Shown in pieces: positions 1 to 11,630 of a stretch of DNA of 64,000 nt. The DNA is from Rhodobacter sp. SGA-6-6. Lineage in GTDB: Bacteria > Pseudomonadota > Alphaproteobacteria > Rhodobacterales > Rhodobacteraceae. A program made the translations under genes and the position numbers. The stretch lies in the NCBI RefSeq assembly GCF_011043545.1, contig NZ_JAAKGP010000001.1:372001-436000 (forward strand). The letters run 5' to 3'. The notes under the pieces are model-generated. The model made no database searches, was not told the origin of the DNA, and worked only from the letters and a program-made list of their open reading frames with translations. The stretch's first letter is position 1. Each line of letters starts with the position of its first letter.

Positions 1-951
1 GCTTTCCACGGTCAGGCCGGGCGAGGGCATCTTGACGAAATCGGCGTAGTCCACGCCCGAGGGCACCAGATCCTCGGAGAAGCTGGCGCAGATGCGCGGG
101 CGGGCCAGGTCGGCCTGCACGTTGTTGTCGGTGATGCGGAAGCCGTATTTGCCGATGGCGTCGTCCAGCGCCGCCGCGGTGTCGTCGCGGTTCTGCAGCG
201 ATTGCGCCAGCCGCAGCGCCTTCACCGTGTCGCTGCCGCGGCCCATGCGTTCCAGGCTCTGGCCCATCGTCACCAGGATGCTGTGGCGCTGCGCCGCCGA
301 TCCGGCGCGGAGATAGGCGTTGACCGCGGCCAGATAGGCCCGGTTCTCATACCAGGACTGGTCGTTGCTGCTGCTCTGCGCCGCCATCTGCGCCCGCCGG
401 GCATATTCCGCCCAGAGATCGGCGCTGTCTTCCAGGTTCAGCGCCGCGCCGGTGAAGGCGGTGGCCATCACCCAGTTGCCCGAAGCCTCGTTCTCGGCGG
501 CCGAGCGCAGGTGTTCCTCGGCGCTCCAGGGGCCGGTGGTGTGGGTGCGGCCCAGGCTGGCGGCCATGTCGTAAGCGCCGGAGATTTCCCAGTCCGGCAC
601 GAAGGTCAGTTCGCCCCGCCGTTCGGGGGCGGCGGCGATCAGCCCGGCGTCGCCGGCGACGATCCAGGCCGATTGCGCGCCGGCGAAAGAGGCCGCCTCG
701 CCCGGGTCCGCCTTCAGGAAGCAGCTGCCGTTGCGGCTGTTGAAGGTATAGGCCTCGCAGCGGCTGTTGGTGATGCAGGCGCGCTCGCAGGCGTCCTGGG
801 TGGTGTCGAAGATCGACGAGATGTCGCCGCCGGGCAAATCGGTGTCGGCCGAGACCACGGCCCGCCGCTCGGGGATCAGGTCCTGCGCATGAATCGCACC
901 GGGAAACGCCAGGAAAAGCGCCGCAACCGCGGCCTTTGCAAAGCTGCGCAT
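1..951 (-). CDS. Alpha-2-macroglobulin family protein with N-terminal PAN domain (partial, C-terminus off the left edge)
   Basis: Only the first 317 codons are inside the window, and the frame stays open to base 1. The product starts with a clear signal peptide (MRSFAKAAVAALFLAFPGAIHAQ), so it is exported. Around residues 45-75 a Cys-rich stretch (ACERACITNSRCEAYTF, then CFLKADPGE) resembles a PAN/Apple module. The part near residue 290 (ICASFSEDLVPSGVDYADFV) resembles the first macroglobulin domain of bacterial alpha-2-macroglobulins, which are periplasmic proteinase traps. A strong AGGAGG lies 6 bases before the ATG. The gene is divergent from the histidine kinase. The family call rests on the N-terminal part only; the thioester and bait regions are outside the window. 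Confidence 0.72.
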   Translation of the reverse strand, partial: MRSFAKAAVAALFLAFPGAIHAQDLIPERRAVVSADTDLPGGDISSIFDTTQDACERACITNSRCEAYTFNSRNGSCFLKADPGEAASFAGAQSAWIVAGDAGLIAAAPERRGELTFVPDWEISGAYDMAASLGRTHTTGPWSAEEHLRSAAENEASGNWVMATAFTGAALNLEDSADLWAEYARRAQMAAQSSSNDQSWYENRAYLAAVNAYLRAGSAAQRHSILVTMGQSLERMGRGSDTVKALRLAQSLQNRDDTAAALDDAIGKYGFRITDNNVQADLARPRICASFSEDLVPSGVDYADFVKMPSPGLTVES

Positions 952-1109
952 GAAAAATCCTCCTGTCACATGACACGGACTCTGGCACGGCCCCCGGCTT
1001 GCGGCAAGCGTCGCACGACCCGTTTCCGTTAAGTCTTGGTTCACTTTGCTGCGCGAAGGTAGTGCCGAAAACCGGATGTGGCGGGTTGCGCGCTCCGGCG
1101 GGCGGCAGG

Positions 1110-3659
1110 ATGTCGGCGCGGGGCTGCATGGAGCTGATGGAGAGACTGGCGAAGGAACGGCGGGCGCGGCTGGCGGCCGAACGCCTGCTGGAACAGCGCA
1201 CGCGCGAGCTGTTCGCCGCCAACGAGAAGCTGGCCGTCCATGCCCGGTCGCTGTCGGACCAGATCGTCGAGCAGCGGCAGGTCGTCCATTCCGCCCGCTC
1301 CGAGGCCGAGGAGCTGAAGGGCCAGAACAGCCGCTTCCTGCACGACCTGAACCGCGCCCATACCGCCGCCGTCATGGCCGAGCAGCGGCTGCGCGAATCG
1401 ATCAACACCATCCGCGACGGCTTCGCCGTCTTCGACGCCGACCTGAACCTGGTGATGGCGAACCACGCCTATCTCGCCTTCTTCGAGGGGCAGGGCATCG
1501 GCCCCGGCATCGGCTACACCGACCTGCTGCGCCTGGCCGCCGCCAAGGCCGACCCGCAGGGCGAAGAGGCCGGGGCCTGGGTCGCCCGCATGTGCGCCCG
1601 CATCGCCGGCAACCGGATCGAGGCGGAGACGCTGCGGCTCGCCAACGGCAGCTGGATCAGGATGGTCGACCGCCGCGCCCGCGACGGCGACATGGTCAGC
1701 CTGGTCATGGACATCACCGAGCAGATGCGGATCTGGGCCGCGATCGACGCGCTGCCCGATGCCTTCGTGCTTTTCGACAGGGAGGAGAGGCTCTTGACCT
1801 GCAACCAGCGCTACCGCGACATGTTCCCCGACAGCACCGCGGCCATGGTGCCCGGCACCACCTTCGAGGAATTGCTCCGCCACGGCCTGCGGAACGGCCA
1901 TGTCCCCGCGGCGGCGGGGCAGGAGGAAACCTGGCTCGCCTCCCGCCTGCGCCGGTTCCGCGAGGCGAAGGAGACCACGGAAACCCGGCTCTCCAGCGGC
2001 CGGGTGATCCTGGAATCGGATCACGTCACCCCGGACGGCGGCCGGGTCGGCCTGCGCACCGACATCACCCAGCTGCGCGAACAGCAGCTGGCGCTGGAGG
2101 CCGCCCGCAAGCAGGCCGAGGCGGCGAGCCGCGCCAAGTCGGCCTTCCTGGCCAACATGTCCCACGAGATCCGCACCCCGATGAACGGTGTCGTCGGCAT
2201 GGCGGAACTCCTGTGCGACACCGGCCTGACCGAGGAGCAGCGGCTCTTCGCCGAGACCATCCGCTCCTCGGGCGAGGCGCTGCTGGCGATCATCAACGAC
2301 ATCCTCGACTATTCCAAGCTGGAAGCCGAGCGGATGACCCTGCACCCCGAGCCCTTCGACCTGGAGCGCACGATCCACGAGGTGACGATGCTGTTGCAGC
2401 CGCGGGCGCGGGAAAAGGGCATCGACCTGATGATCGACTTCGACCTGTTCCTGCCCACCCGCTATGTCGGCGATCCGGGCCGGCTGCGGCAGGTGCTGAC
2501 CAACCTGATCGGCAATGCGGTGAAGTTCACCGAACAGGGCCATGTGCTGACCCGCGTGGTCGGGATGGAGGCCGGGGACGGCCGCCAGCAGCTGCATGTC
2601 ACCGTGGAGGACACCGGCATCGGCATCGCGCCGGAACACCTCGACCACATCTTCGGCGAGTTCAACCAGGTCGAGGACGAAAGGAACCGCAAGTATGAGG
2701 GCACCGGGCTGGGGCTGGCGATCACCCATCGGCTGATCGAGCGGATGGGCGGCGCGGTCTGGGTCGACAGCGAGCCGGGCAAGGGGTCTTCCTTCGGCTT
2801 CCGCGTCACCCTGCCGGTGGCCGAGGGCGCGGCGGCGCTGCGCCAGCCGGTGACGCTGCGTCGGGCGCTGGTGGTGGACGACCAGTTCATCAACCGCACC
2901 ATCCTGGAACGCCAGCTGGCGCCCTGCGGCATCAGGGTCACGCTCTGCCGCTCGGGCGCCGAGGCGCTGGCGGCGCTGGCTGCCGATCCGGGTTACGACG
3001 TGCTGCTGACCGACCATGCCATGCCCGGGATGGACGGGCTGGAACTGGCGGCGAAGGTGCGGGCGGCGGGACATGTGCTGCCGGTGGTGCTGCTGTCCTC
3101 CAACCCCGCCGCGGCGAAGGAGAGCGAGGGTGCGGCCTGCATCGACGCCTTCCTGCAGAAGCCGGTGCTCCGGGCCGATCTCTACCGCCGGCTGGAGGAA
3201 CTGTCGGTCCCGGCGGTGGCAGAGCCGGAGCCGCCGCCTGCCCCGGCAGGCGCGCGGCAGATGCGGGTGCTGGCGGCGGAGGACAACCGCACCAACCAGC
3301 TGGTGTTCCAGAAGATGGTGAAGGGCATCGACATCGACCTGCGCTTCGCCGGCAACGGGCGCGAGGCGGTGGAGCTGTGGCGCGACTGGCGCCCCGACCT
3401 GATCTTCATGGACATCTCGATGCCCGAGATGGACGGCAAGGACGCCGCCCGCGCCATCCGCGCGGCGGAAGCGGGCGGGGCGCATGTGCCCATCGTCGCG
3501 CTGACCGCCCATGCGATGGAGGGCGACGCCGAGGGCATCCTGGCGGCGGGCATCGACCGCTACCTGACCAAACCGCTGCGCAAGGCGGCGATCACCGCCG
3601 CGCTGGCCGAGTTCTGCCCGGCCGAGGCGCGATCGCTGGCCGAAGAGGATGCGGCGTGA
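1110..3659 (+). CDS. Hybrid sensor histidine kinase with PAS-like region and two receiver domains
   Basis: A soluble hybrid kinase of about 849 residues. An N-terminal coiled coil ([20 protein letters not shown], about residues 9-80) is followed by two PAS-like segments (about 95-330), a HisKA dimerisation box [17 protein letters not shown] with the phospho-acceptor His near 352, an HATPase with N-box [13 protein letters not shown] and GTGLGLAIT, and two receiver domains with phospho-acceptor Asp near 634 ([12 protein letters not shown]) and 768 ([13 protein letters not shown]). No membrane segment is visible, so it probably senses a cytoplasmic signal. The ATG at 1110 is chosen because the coiled coil typical of the family begins just after it; an ATG at 1128 is also possible, and the frame is open back to 999. 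The signal and output partner are unknown. Confidence 0.9.
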   Translation: MSARGCMELMERLAKERRARLAAERLLEQRTRELFAANEKLAVHARSLSDQIVEQRQVVHSARSEAEELKGQNSRFLHDLNRAHTAAVMAEQRLRESINTIRDGFAVFDADLNLVMANHAYLAFFEGQGIGPGIGYTDLLRLAAAKADPQGEEAGAWVARMCARIAGNRIEAETLRLANGSWIRMVDRRARDGDMVSLVMDITEQMRIWAAIDALPDAFVLFDREERLLTCNQRYRDMFPDSTAAMVPGTTFEELLRHGLRNGHVPAAAGQEETWLASRLRRFREAKETTETRLSSGRVILESDHVTPDGGRVGLRTDITQLREQQLALEAARKQAEAASRAKSAFLANMSHEIRTPMNGVVGMAELLCDTGLTEEQRLFAETIRSSGEALLAIINDILDYSKLEAERMTLHPEPFDLERTIHEVTMLLQPRAREKGIDLMIDFDLFLPTRYVGDPGRLRQVLTNLIGNAVKFTEQGHVLTRVVGMEAGDGRQQLHVTVEDTGIGIAPEHLDHIFGEFNQVEDERNRKYEGTGLGLAITHRLIERMGGAVWVDSEPGKGSSFGFRVTLPVAEGAAALRQPVTLRRALVVDDQFINRTILERQLAPCGIRVTLCRSGAEALAALAADPGYDVLLTDHAMPGMDGLELAAKVRAAGHVLPVVLLSSNPAAAKESEGAACIDAFLQKPVLRADLYRRLEELSVPAVAEPEPPPAPAGARQMRVLAAEDNRTNQLVFQKMVKGIDIDLRFAGNGREAVELWRDWRPDLIFMDISMPEMDGKDAARAIRAAEAGGAHVPIVALTAHAMEGDAEGILAAGIDRYLTKPLRKAAITAALAEFCPAEARSLAEEDAA

Positions 3660-3711
3660 CGGGGCTTGTCGCCGGCCCGCGAAGAGAGACGAAACGGACC
3701 GCTACGCCTGC

Positions 3712-4506
3712 TCAGGCAGCCTGTTCCTGCGGCTCCGCCCGGGTGAACACCAGCCGGTCGCCCTCGGACAGGTCGGCGCGGAAGCCGTAGCCGCCGGCGG
3801 TGAAGCCGCGCAGGGCCTCCGGGTCGGTCAGGTGATTGTCGCAGAGGAAGCGGGCCATCGCGCCACGCGCCTTCTTGGCCCAGAAGGAGACGATCTTCGC
3901 CTCGCCATTGCGTTCCTCAAGGAAGACCGGGGTGATCACCCGCAGCTTCAGCGCCTTGCGCTGTGCCACGGTGAAATATTCGACCGAGGCGCAGTTCACC
4001 AGCACCTCGGTCCCCATCTCCGCCGCCTGCCGGTTCAGCGCCTTCGCCACCCGGTCGCCCCAGAAGGCATAGAGGTCCGGCCCGCGCAGGTTTTCCAGCC
4101 GCGTGCCCATCTCCAGCCGGTGCGGCTGGATCGCGTCCCAGGGCCGCAGCAGCCCGTAAAGGCCGGAGAGGATGCGCAGGTGCCCCGCCGCCCAATGGCG
4201 GGCGTCGGGCTCCATCGTCGCGGCCTCCAGCCCGGCATAGGTGTCGCCGGCGAAGCATTGCACCGCCGCCATCGCCTGCCCGGGGCCGGGCTTGCGGCGG
4301 AAGGCGGCAAAACGGTCGCGGTTCAGCCGGGCCAGCGGCTCGGACAGGTCCATCAGATCGCGCAGGTCCTGCACCGACAGCTCGCGCGCCCGCTGCACCA
4401 GCCGCCAGGTCTCGGCCGGGAAATCCGGCTCGGTCAGCGCCACCCCTTCGGGCAGGGCCTTCGGCCTTTCGTCCAGCCGCTTGGCCGGCGAGATCACGCA
4501 GAGCAT
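3712..4506 (-). CDS. yaaA: Peroxide stress protein YaaA (UPF0246)
   Basis: A 264-residue protein of normal family length that starts with the diagnostic MLCVISPAKRLDE. It also carries LSGLYGLLRPWDAIQPHRLEMG and the C-terminal YGFRADLSEGDRLVFTR. YaaA proteins lower intracellular iron and oxidative DNA damage during peroxide stress in E. coli, and the fold binds DNA. A GGGGGAAG element precedes the ATG. It follows recQ on the same strand with only 9 bases between the stop of recQ and this start, so the two probably share a transcript, which puts DNA repair and peroxide protection together. It is convergent with the histidine kinase gene. Confidence 0.93.
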   Translation of the reverse strand: MLCVISPAKRLDERPKALPEGVALTEPDFPAETWRLVQRARELSVQDLRDLMDLSEPLARLNRDRFAAFRRKPGPGQAMAAVQCFAGDTYAGLEAATMEPDARHWAAGHLRILSGLYGLLRPWDAIQPHRLEMGTRLENLRGPDLYAFWGDRVAKALNRQAAEMGTEVLVNCASVEYFTVAQRKALKLRVITPVFLEERNGEAKIVSFWAKKARGAMARFLCDNHLTDPEALRGFTAGGYGFRADLSEGDRLVFTRAEPQEQAA

Positions 4507-4515
4507 CGCTTCCCC

Positions 4516-6555
<2,040 letters not shown>

Positions 6556-6558
6556 GGG

Positions 6559-6837
6559 TCAGAACCCGCCGGTCGCCACGAGCCGTTGCAGGAAGAAGAC
6601 CACGATGATCACGATCAGCGGCGCGAAGTCGATGCCGCCGGTGGCGGGCAGCATCCGGCGGATGCGGGAATACAGCGGCTCCAGCAGCTGATTCAACCCG
6701 TGCCAGACCTGGCCGACCAGCGGCTGGCGCAGGTTCAGCACCTGGAAATTGATCAGCCAGGACATGATGATATGGATCAGGATGATCCATTGCGCGATGC
6801 TCAGGATCAGCAGCAGCGTATCGCGGATCGCAATCAT
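6559..6837 (-). CDS. YggT family membrane protein
   Basis: A 92-residue protein with two hydrophobic segments (about residues 6-26 and 68-86) separated by a loop with the YggT signature (IIMSWLINFQ, then LEPLYSRIRRMLPATGGIDF). Members are small inner-membrane proteins of the CCB3/YggT family, linked to envelope or osmotic functions but with no settled biochemistry. The ATG at 6837 is preceded by GGAGGAAACACCA, an excellent ribosome site; a longer frame upstream lacks one. It is first in an apparent yggT-recQ-yaaA operon and is divergent from the thioesterase gene. Confidence 0.9.
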   Translation of the reverse strand: MIAIRDTLLLILSIAQWIILIHIIMSWLINFQVLNLRQPLVGQVWHGLNQLLEPLYSRIRRMLPATGGIDFAPLIVIIVVFFLQRLVATGGF

Positions 6838-6974
6838 TGGTGTTTCCTCCGGGCCAGACGCCAGATGTTGTAGAACAGCTACCCCTTGCGCCACAAGGGC
6901 GATAGGCAACGCCGGGTCACGCTTGCCTTCGCGCCCGGCTTCCGCCAAGCCGGGACCCGGAACAGGAGGCCCGG

Positions 6975-7508
6975 ATGTATCCCTATCTGCGCATGATTAA
7001 GGAAATCCTGAAATTTCGCGGCGCGCCGAAGCTGCATCCCTTCGACCCCCATGTCAGCCACCACCTCTGCTGGCCCTGGGACATCGACCCCTGGATGGAG
7101 TTGAACAACGGCCGCACGCTGACGCTGTATGACCTGGGCCGGATTCCGATGGCGGGGCGGACCGGGCTGCACCGGATCGCGCGGGGAAAGGGCTGGGGGC
7201 TGGCGGTGGCCGGGGCCTCGGTCCGCTACCGCAAGCGGGTCAAGATGTTCGACCGGATCGAGATGCGGACACGGCTGATCGGCTGGGACCACCGCTTCGT
7301 CTACATGGGGCAGAGCATGTGGGTGCGCGGCGAATGCACCTCGCAGGCGCTGCTGCGGTCGGCGATCACGCAAGGCAAGCGCGGGATCGTGCCGCCGGCC
7401 GAGATGGCGGCGGCGCTCGGCCTGCCGGGGGAAAGCCCGGACCTGCCGCAGTGGGTGCAGGCCTGGATCGAGGCCGACGCACAGCGGCCCTGGCCGCCGG
7501 AGCACTGA
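6975..7508 (+). CDS. Acyl-CoA thioesterase family protein (hotdog fold)
   Basis: 177 residues with the pattern of the 4HBT/THEM6-like hotdog thioesterases: the conserved WMELNNGRTLTLYDLGR segment (about residues 40-56), a Y-R-K-R strand (ASVRYRKRVKMFDRIEM) and FVYMGQSMW. These proteins hydrolyse acyl-CoA or related thioesters; the substrate cannot be told from sequence. AGGAGG stands 6 bases before the ATG. The following MFS transporter gene starts 70 bases downstream, so they may be co-transcribed, though nothing links their functions. Confidence 0.8.
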   Translation: MYPYLRMIKEILKFRGAPKLHPFDPHVSHHLCWPWDIDPWMELNNGRTLTLYDLGRIPMAGRTGLHRIARGKGWGLAVAGASVRYRKRVKMFDRIEMRTRLIGWDHRFVYMGQSMWVRGECTSQALLRSAITQGKRGIVPPAEMAAALGLPGESPDLPQWVQAWIEADAQRPWPPEH

Positions 7509-7578
7509 CGCAGGCAGCTTGCGCCGGGGGGCTTTTCCGGTTTCACTCGCCGCAACGATACAGGGGCAGGGGACGGGA

Positions 7579-8949
7579 ATGGTTTCTCCACGGAAACGCA
7601 TCTGGGGCTGGTATTTCTTCGACTGGGCCAGCCAGCCCTACAACACCCTGCTGCTGACCTTCGTCTTCGGCCCCTATTTCACCGAGATCGCCATCGGCTA
7701 CTACCTGGGCCAGGGGCTGGACGCCGATGCCTCGGCCGCGGCGGCGCAGAGCTTCTGGGGCTGGGGCATCGCCGCCAGTTCGGTGCTGATCGCCATCTTC
7801 GCGCCGATCCTGGGCGCGGTGGCCGACACCACCGGGCGGCGGCTGGTCTGGGTCTGGTTCTTCTCGGCCTTCTACGTCATCGGGGCGACGGCGCTGTGGT
7901 GGGTGGCCCCGGGCGGCGGGGTGGAGGTGCTGTTCTGGGCGGTGGCCTTCTTCGGCATCGGCTTCATCGGCATGGAATTCGCCACCATCTTCACCAATGC
8001 GCTGATGCCCTCGCTGTCCGACCACGACGAATTGGGCGCCATCTCCGGCTCGGGTTTCGCCTTCGGCTATCTCGGCGGGCTGGTGGCGCTGGTCCTGATG
8101 CTGGGGCTGTTCGTGCCGAACCCCGAGAACGGGCTGACCTACCTGGGCCTGCCTCCCCTTCTGGGCGAGGATGCCGAGACCCAGGTCGGCACCCGCTTCG
8201 TCGGCCCGTTCACCGCGCTGTGGTATGTCGTCTTCATGGTGCCCTTCTTCCTGTGGGTGAAGGAGCCCCGCACCGCCGCCGCGCGGGTCGACCTGGGCCG
8301 GGCGCTTTCGCAGGTGAAGGAGATGCTGGCCTCGCTGCGCTTCCGCGACAGCCTGAAGGCCTATCTCCTGTCCTCGCTGCTCTACCGCGACGCGCTGAAC
8401 GCGCTTTATGCCTTCGGCGGGGTCTATGCGAAGGGCGTGCTGGGGTGGAGCATCGGCCAGATCGGCATCTTCGGCATCGTCGGCGCGGTGACGGCGGTGC
8501 TGGCCTCGTGGATCGGCGGACGGATGGACCGCCGCTACGGGCCGAAGCCGGTGATCTCGACCAGCATCGTCGTGCTGATCGCCATCTGCCTGGTGCTGGT
8601 GGGGATGACGCGCGAGCAGGTCTGGGGCTTCGCGCTGGATCCGGCCGGCACCTCGGCCGACGTGATCCTGTTTTTCTGCGGCGCGGTGATCGGCGCCGCC
8701 GGCGGCACGGTGCAGTCGGCCAGCCGCACCATGATGGTCCGCCACACCACGCCCGAGCGTGCGACCGAGGCCTTCGGCCTGTTCGCACTGTCCGGCAAGG
8801 TGGCCAGCTTCGTCGCGCCTTCGCTGATCGCGCTGGTGACCGGGATCAGCGGATCGCAGCGCATCGGCTTTTCGCCGCTGATCCTGCTGTTCCTCATCGG
8901 CCTGATCCTGCTAGTCTGGGTCAACCCGAAAGGTGAGCAGTCAAGATGA
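7579..8949 (+). CDS. MFS transporter, UMF1 (Atg22-like) family
   Basis: 456 residues with about 12 hydrophobic helices. The N-terminus (RKRIWGWYFFDWASQPYNTL) is the hallmark of the UMF1 family, related to the vacuolar amino-acid exporter Atg22. This points to an inner-membrane exporter of small molecules, perhaps amino acids, with substrate unknown. An upstream in-frame start at 7519 exists, but the family-typical N-terminus begins at the ATG used here, which has GGGGACGGG before it. The last codons overlap mepA (ATGA), indicating translational coupling to a cell-wall enzyme. Confidence 0.9.
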   Translation: MVSPRKRIWGWYFFDWASQPYNTLLLTFVFGPYFTEIAIGYYLGQGLDADASAAAAQSFWGWGIAASSVLIAIFAPILGAVADTTGRRLVWVWFFSAFYVIGATALWWVAPGGGVEVLFWAVAFFGIGFIGMEFATIFTNALMPSLSDHDELGAISGSGFAFGYLGGLVALVLMLGLFVPNPENGLTYLGLPPLLGEDAETQVGTRFVGPFTALWYVVFMVPFFLWVKEPRTAAARVDLGRALSQVKEMLASLRFRDSLKAYLLSSLLYRDALNALYAFGGVYAKGVLGWSIGQIGIFGIVGAVTAVLASWIGGRMDRRYGPKPVISTSIVVLIAICLVLVGMTREQVWGFALDPAGTSADVILFFCGAVIGAAGGTVQSASRTMMVRHTTPERATEAFGLFALSGKVASFVAPSLIALVTGISGSQRIGFSPLILLFLIGLILLVWVNPKGEQSR

Positions 8950-9854
8950 TCCTCCGTTCCCTCGCCGCCGCGCTGCTCGGCGCGGCGCTGCTGGCCGCTC
9001 CGGCCCAGGCCGAGAAGCTGGCCAACAAGCTGTTCGGCGCCCATGTCGCGCCGTCGAACCAGAAGCCGATGCCGATCGGCTCCTACGCCCGCGGCTGCGC
9101 GGCGGGGCTGGTGGAACTGCCGCAGACCGGGCCGACCTGGCAGGCGATGCGGCTGTCCAGGAACCGCAACTACGGCCAGCCCGAGATGATCCGCTTCCTG
9201 GTCGACCTGTCGGAGACGGCGGCGGCGCTCGGCTGGGGCAAGGGGCTTTACATCGGCGACATCAGCCAGCCGCGCGGCGGACCGATGACCAGCGGCCACG
9301 CCTCGCACCAGATCGGGCTGGACGCCGACATCTGGTGGCTGGCGCCGAAGCGGCTGGACCTTTCGGCCAAGGAGCGGGAGAACATTTCCTCGATCCCGAT
9401 GCGCTCGGCCGACCAGCTTTCGGTCACCGCCAGCTGGGGGCCGCGGGCGCGGGCGCTGTTGAAGGCCGCCGCCAGCGACCCGCGGGTGGACCGGGTCTTC
9501 GTGGCCGCCGCGATCAAGATCGAGATCTGCAAGACCGCCACCCGGGCCGACAAGAAATGGCTGCAGAAGGTGCGCCCCATCGCCGGGCACGACACCCATT
9601 TCCACGTGCGGCTGAAATGCCCCAAGGGCGCCCGGCTCTGCGAGACGCAGAAGCCCACGGTGGCCGAACTGTCCAAGGGCGGCGACGGCTGCGACGAGAC
9701 GCTGACCTGGTGGGTGACCGATTACCTGAACCCGCCGAAGCCGACCAAGAAGAAGAAAAAGACCGACGAGGACGCGCCCCGCAAGAAGGGGCCGCGCGAA
9801 TTCACCCTGGCGGACCTGCCGAAGCAATGCCGCGACGTTCTCGCCTCGGACTGA
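8946..9854 (+). CDS. mepA: Penicillin-insensitive murein endopeptidase MepA
   Basis: 302 residues with a signal peptide (cleavage near AAPAQA-EK), so it is periplasmic. It is a LAS-type zinc metallopeptidase that cuts D-alanyl-meso-DAP cross-links in peptidoglycan. The zinc motifs are visible: GHASHQIGLDADIW (H and D ligands) and HDTHFHVRLKCP. Conserved Cys residues are present (RGCAAG, IEICKTA, LKCPKGARLC), as expected for disulfides. Near residues 262-275 there is a Lys-rich stretch (KPTKKKKKTDEDAPRKK), unusual for the core enzyme and perhaps wall-binding. It overlaps the MFS gene by 4 bases and the next gene by 28 bases. Confidence 0.95.
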   Translation: MILRSLAAALLGAALLAAPAQAEKLANKLFGAHVAPSNQKPMPIGSYARGCAAGLVELPQTGPTWQAMRLSRNRNYGQPEMIRFLVDLSETAAALGWGKGLYIGDISQPRGGPMTSGHASHQIGLDADIWWLAPKRLDLSAKERENISSIPMRSADQLSVTASWGPRARALLKAAASDPRVDRVFVAAAIKIEICKTATRADKKWLQKVRPIAGHDTHFHVRLKCPKGARLCETQKPTVAELSKGGDGCDETLTWWVTDYLNPPKPTKKKKKTDEDAPRKKGPREFTLADLPKQCRDVLASD

Positions 9855-10744
9855 TCGCGGCGGCGCTGGTTTCCATCGGCCTGTCGGCCGGGGCGGCAAG
9901 CGGCGATCCGGCGGAGTTCCTGTCCGCCTTCCGCTGGACGGGCGAGGATGCCCGGCTGGGCGGCCTGTCCGCCATCGACCTGTCGCCCGACGGCAGCCGC
10001 TTCGTGGTGCTGTCCGACCGCGGCGCGATGGCCGAGGGCCGCTTCCTGCGCGACGGCGAGGGCGCGATCACCGGCATCGAGGTCCCGCCGCTGACCCTGC
10101 TGGAAGACGGCGACGGCGCCCCGCTGCGCCCCGGCCGCAGCGACAGCGAGGGCATCGCCCGGGCGCCCGACGGCACCATCTACATCTCCTTCGAGGGCGC
10201 GGCGCGGGTGCTGGCCTACGACCGGATCGGCGGCCCGGCCCGCAGCCTGCCCCGGCCCGAAGCCTTCCGCCGGATGCAGGCCAATTCCGCGCTGGAGGCG
10301 CTGGCGATCGACAACCGCGGCCGGCTTTTCACCCTGCCGGAACGCTCGGGCGCCGAGGACCGGCCCTTCCCGGTCCATGTCTTCGACGGCAGGGCCTGGT
10401 CGCAACCTTTCTCGATCCCGCGCGACGGCCCGTTCCTGCCGGTGGGCGCCGATTTCGGCCCCGACGGCCGGCTCTACCTGCTGGAGCGCGATTTCCACGG
10501 TCTCGGCGGCTTCGCCAACCGCGTCCGTGCCTTCACCCTCGGCCCCGACGGCCCGCTCGATGTCGAGGTGGTGTTGCAGACCCGCCTCGGCAGCCGCGAC
10601 AACCTGGAGGGCATCGCGGTCTGGCGGGACGACCGCGGCCGCATCCGGCTGACCATGGTCTCGGACGACAATTTCCGGTTCTTCCTGCGCCAGCAGGTGG
10701 TGGAATACGTGCTGCCGGTTGACGGCCGCCCCGTCGGGGGCTAA
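9827..10744 (+). CDS. Esterase-like activity of phytase family protein (secreted)
   Basis: 305 residues beginning MPRRSRLGLIAAALVSIGLSAG, an export signal. The rest fits the phytase-esterase-like family (PF13449), a beta-propeller-type fold: FVVLSDRGAMAEGRF, RSDSEGIARAPDGTIYISFE, NSALEALAIDNRGRLF and DNLEGIAVWRDD. Enzyme activity in this family is poorly defined. The ATG chosen lies inside the end of mepA, giving a 28-base overlap; the frame is open much further upstream, but the signal peptide fixes the start. Co-translation with mepA is likely. Confidence 0.85.
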   Translation: MPRRSRLGLIAAALVSIGLSAGAASGDPAEFLSAFRWTGEDARLGGLSAIDLSPDGSRFVVLSDRGAMAEGRFLRDGEGAITGIEVPPLTLLEDGDGAPLRPGRSDSEGIARAPDGTIYISFEGAARVLAYDRIGGPARSLPRPEAFRRMQANSALEALAIDNRGRLFTLPERSGAEDRPFPVHVFDGRAWSQPFSIPRDGPFLPVGADFGPDGRLYLLERDFHGLGGFANRVRAFTLGPDGPLDVEVVLQTRLGSRDNLEGIAVWRDDRGRIRLTMVSDDNFRFFLRQQVVEYVLPVDGRPVGG

Positions 10745-10811
10745 AGCGCGCCGTCCCCGGGAAAGGCCCGCGGACCAAGTCTCCGCGACCTTGTCAAAAC
10801 GGAACCCGAAC

Positions 10812-11432
10812 ATGACCCGTCTCCTGCCCGGCATCCTTGCCATGGCCGCCGTCGTGGTGGCCTCGAACATCCTGGTCCAGCATCCGCTCGGCGGCTATCT
10901 GACCTGGGGTGCGCTGACCTATCCCTTCGCCTTCCTGGTCACCGACCTGACCAACCGGCTGCAGGGCGCCGCCGCCGCCCGCCGCGTGGTGCTGGCGGGC
11001 TTCGCCGTCGGCCTGATCTGTTCCTTCATCGGCACCCGGATCGAGGGAGAGTTCGGCCCGCTGGTCACGCTGCGCATCGCGCTCGGCTCCGGCGCGGCCT
11101 TCCTGGCGGCGCAGCTGCTGGACGTGGCCATCTTCGACCGGCTGCGGCAGGGCCGCTGGTGGCGGGCGCCGCTGGTGTCGACGCTGGCCTCCTCGACGCT
11201 GGACACCTGCATCTTCTTCCCCACCGCCTTCGCCGCCGCGCTGACCTTCCTGGAGCCGGGCAACGATGTCGGCTGGGCCACCGCGCCGGTGCCGCTTCTG
11301 GGGATCGGGCCGGAAGCGCCGTTCTGGGCTTCGCTGGCGATTGCCGACTGGTGCGTCAAGATCGGCCTGGCGCTGCTCGCGCTTGTGCCTTTCCGCATCA
11401 TTGTCGGCAGACTTGTGGCAAGGGTTGCGTAA
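10812..11432 (+). CDS. Queuosine precursor transporter (YhhQ/VUT family)
   Basis: 206 residues and about six membrane helices. Signature parts are VASNILVQHPLG, GALTYPFAFLVTDLTNR and STLASSTLDTCIFFPTAF. YhhQ-type proteins import queuine or preQ0/preQ1 for tRNA modification. The start is the ATG at 10812 (MTRLLPG); an upstream frame from 10719 overlaps the previous gene and is not needed. The 67-base gap before it shows no riboswitch I can recognise. Downstream lie a candidate promoter and the leader ORF. Confidence 0.85.
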   Translation: MTRLLPGILAMAAVVVASNILVQHPLGGYLTWGALTYPFAFLVTDLTNRLQGAAAARRVVLAGFAVGLICSFIGTRIEGEFGPLVTLRIALGSGAAFLAAQLLDVAIFDRLRQGRWWRAPLVSTLASSTLDTCIFFPTAFAAALTFLEPGNDVGWATAPVPLLGIGPEAPFWASLAIADWCVKIGLALLALVPFRIIVGRLVARVA

Positions 11433-11438
11433 AATCTG

Positions 11439-11467
11439 TTGACGAACACCAAATCTGTGTCACGCTC
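11439..11467 (+). promoter_or_regulatory. Candidate promoter of the leader transcript
   Basis: A TTGACG hexamer at 11439-11444 is a good -35. The -10 about 17 bases downstream (near ACGCTC) is weak, as in many Rhodobacter promoters. The 8-mer AAATCTGT occurs at 11432-11439 and again at 11451-11458 as a direct repeat, a possible operator. Inferred from motif and position only. Confidence 0.35.
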
Positions 11468-11501
11468 CCCTTATCGGCAACTTTTGAAAGGAGGTGATCC
11501 A

Positions 11502-11558
11502 GTGTCTAGAGGGATATTGGAGAGAGGTGTCGGGACAGTCAGGAGGAGTGTCTTCTAG
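11502..11558 (+). CDS. Putative 18-residue leader peptide or small protein upstream of arfB
   Basis: A GTG-started ORF encoding MSRGILERGVGTVRRSVF and ending in TAG. It is preceded by AAAGGAGGTGATCC (11487-11500), which would pair with the entire 3' end of 16S rRNA, with ideal 7-base spacing from AGGAGG to GTG. It is followed by a small hairpin (TGGGCC/GGCCCA, 11589-11614) and then a strong terminator at 11631-11664. The peptide is Arg- and Gly-rich, and I recognise no family. Either a regulatory leader (attenuation of arfB or a ribosome-titrating RNA) or a genuine microprotein is possible. Expression is inferred, not shown. Confidence 0.5.
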   Translation: MSRGILERGVGTVRRSVF

Positions 11559-11630
11559 GGGCAGCCCCCAACAGGACAGACCACTGATTGGGCCTTTCGA
11601 TCCTAACTGGCCCATCTCCTTGGAACTCGG

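Noticed and set aside
1041-3512. Long open frame on the minus strand opposite the histidine kinase gene
   Set aside because: It has no recognisable domain, and the plus-strand protein is a clear hybrid kinase. Long antisense frames are expected with high GC3.
10745-10811. preQ1 or other riboswitch upstream of the queuosine-precursor transporter
   Set aside because: The 67-base gap does not show the preQ1 aptamer core or a convincing expression platform.
11487-11500. Fragment of a 16S rRNA 3' end
   Set aside because: AAAGGAGGTGATCC is the complement of the anti-SD tail, not rRNA itself, and no other rRNA sequence is nearby. It is read as a Shine-Dalgarno.
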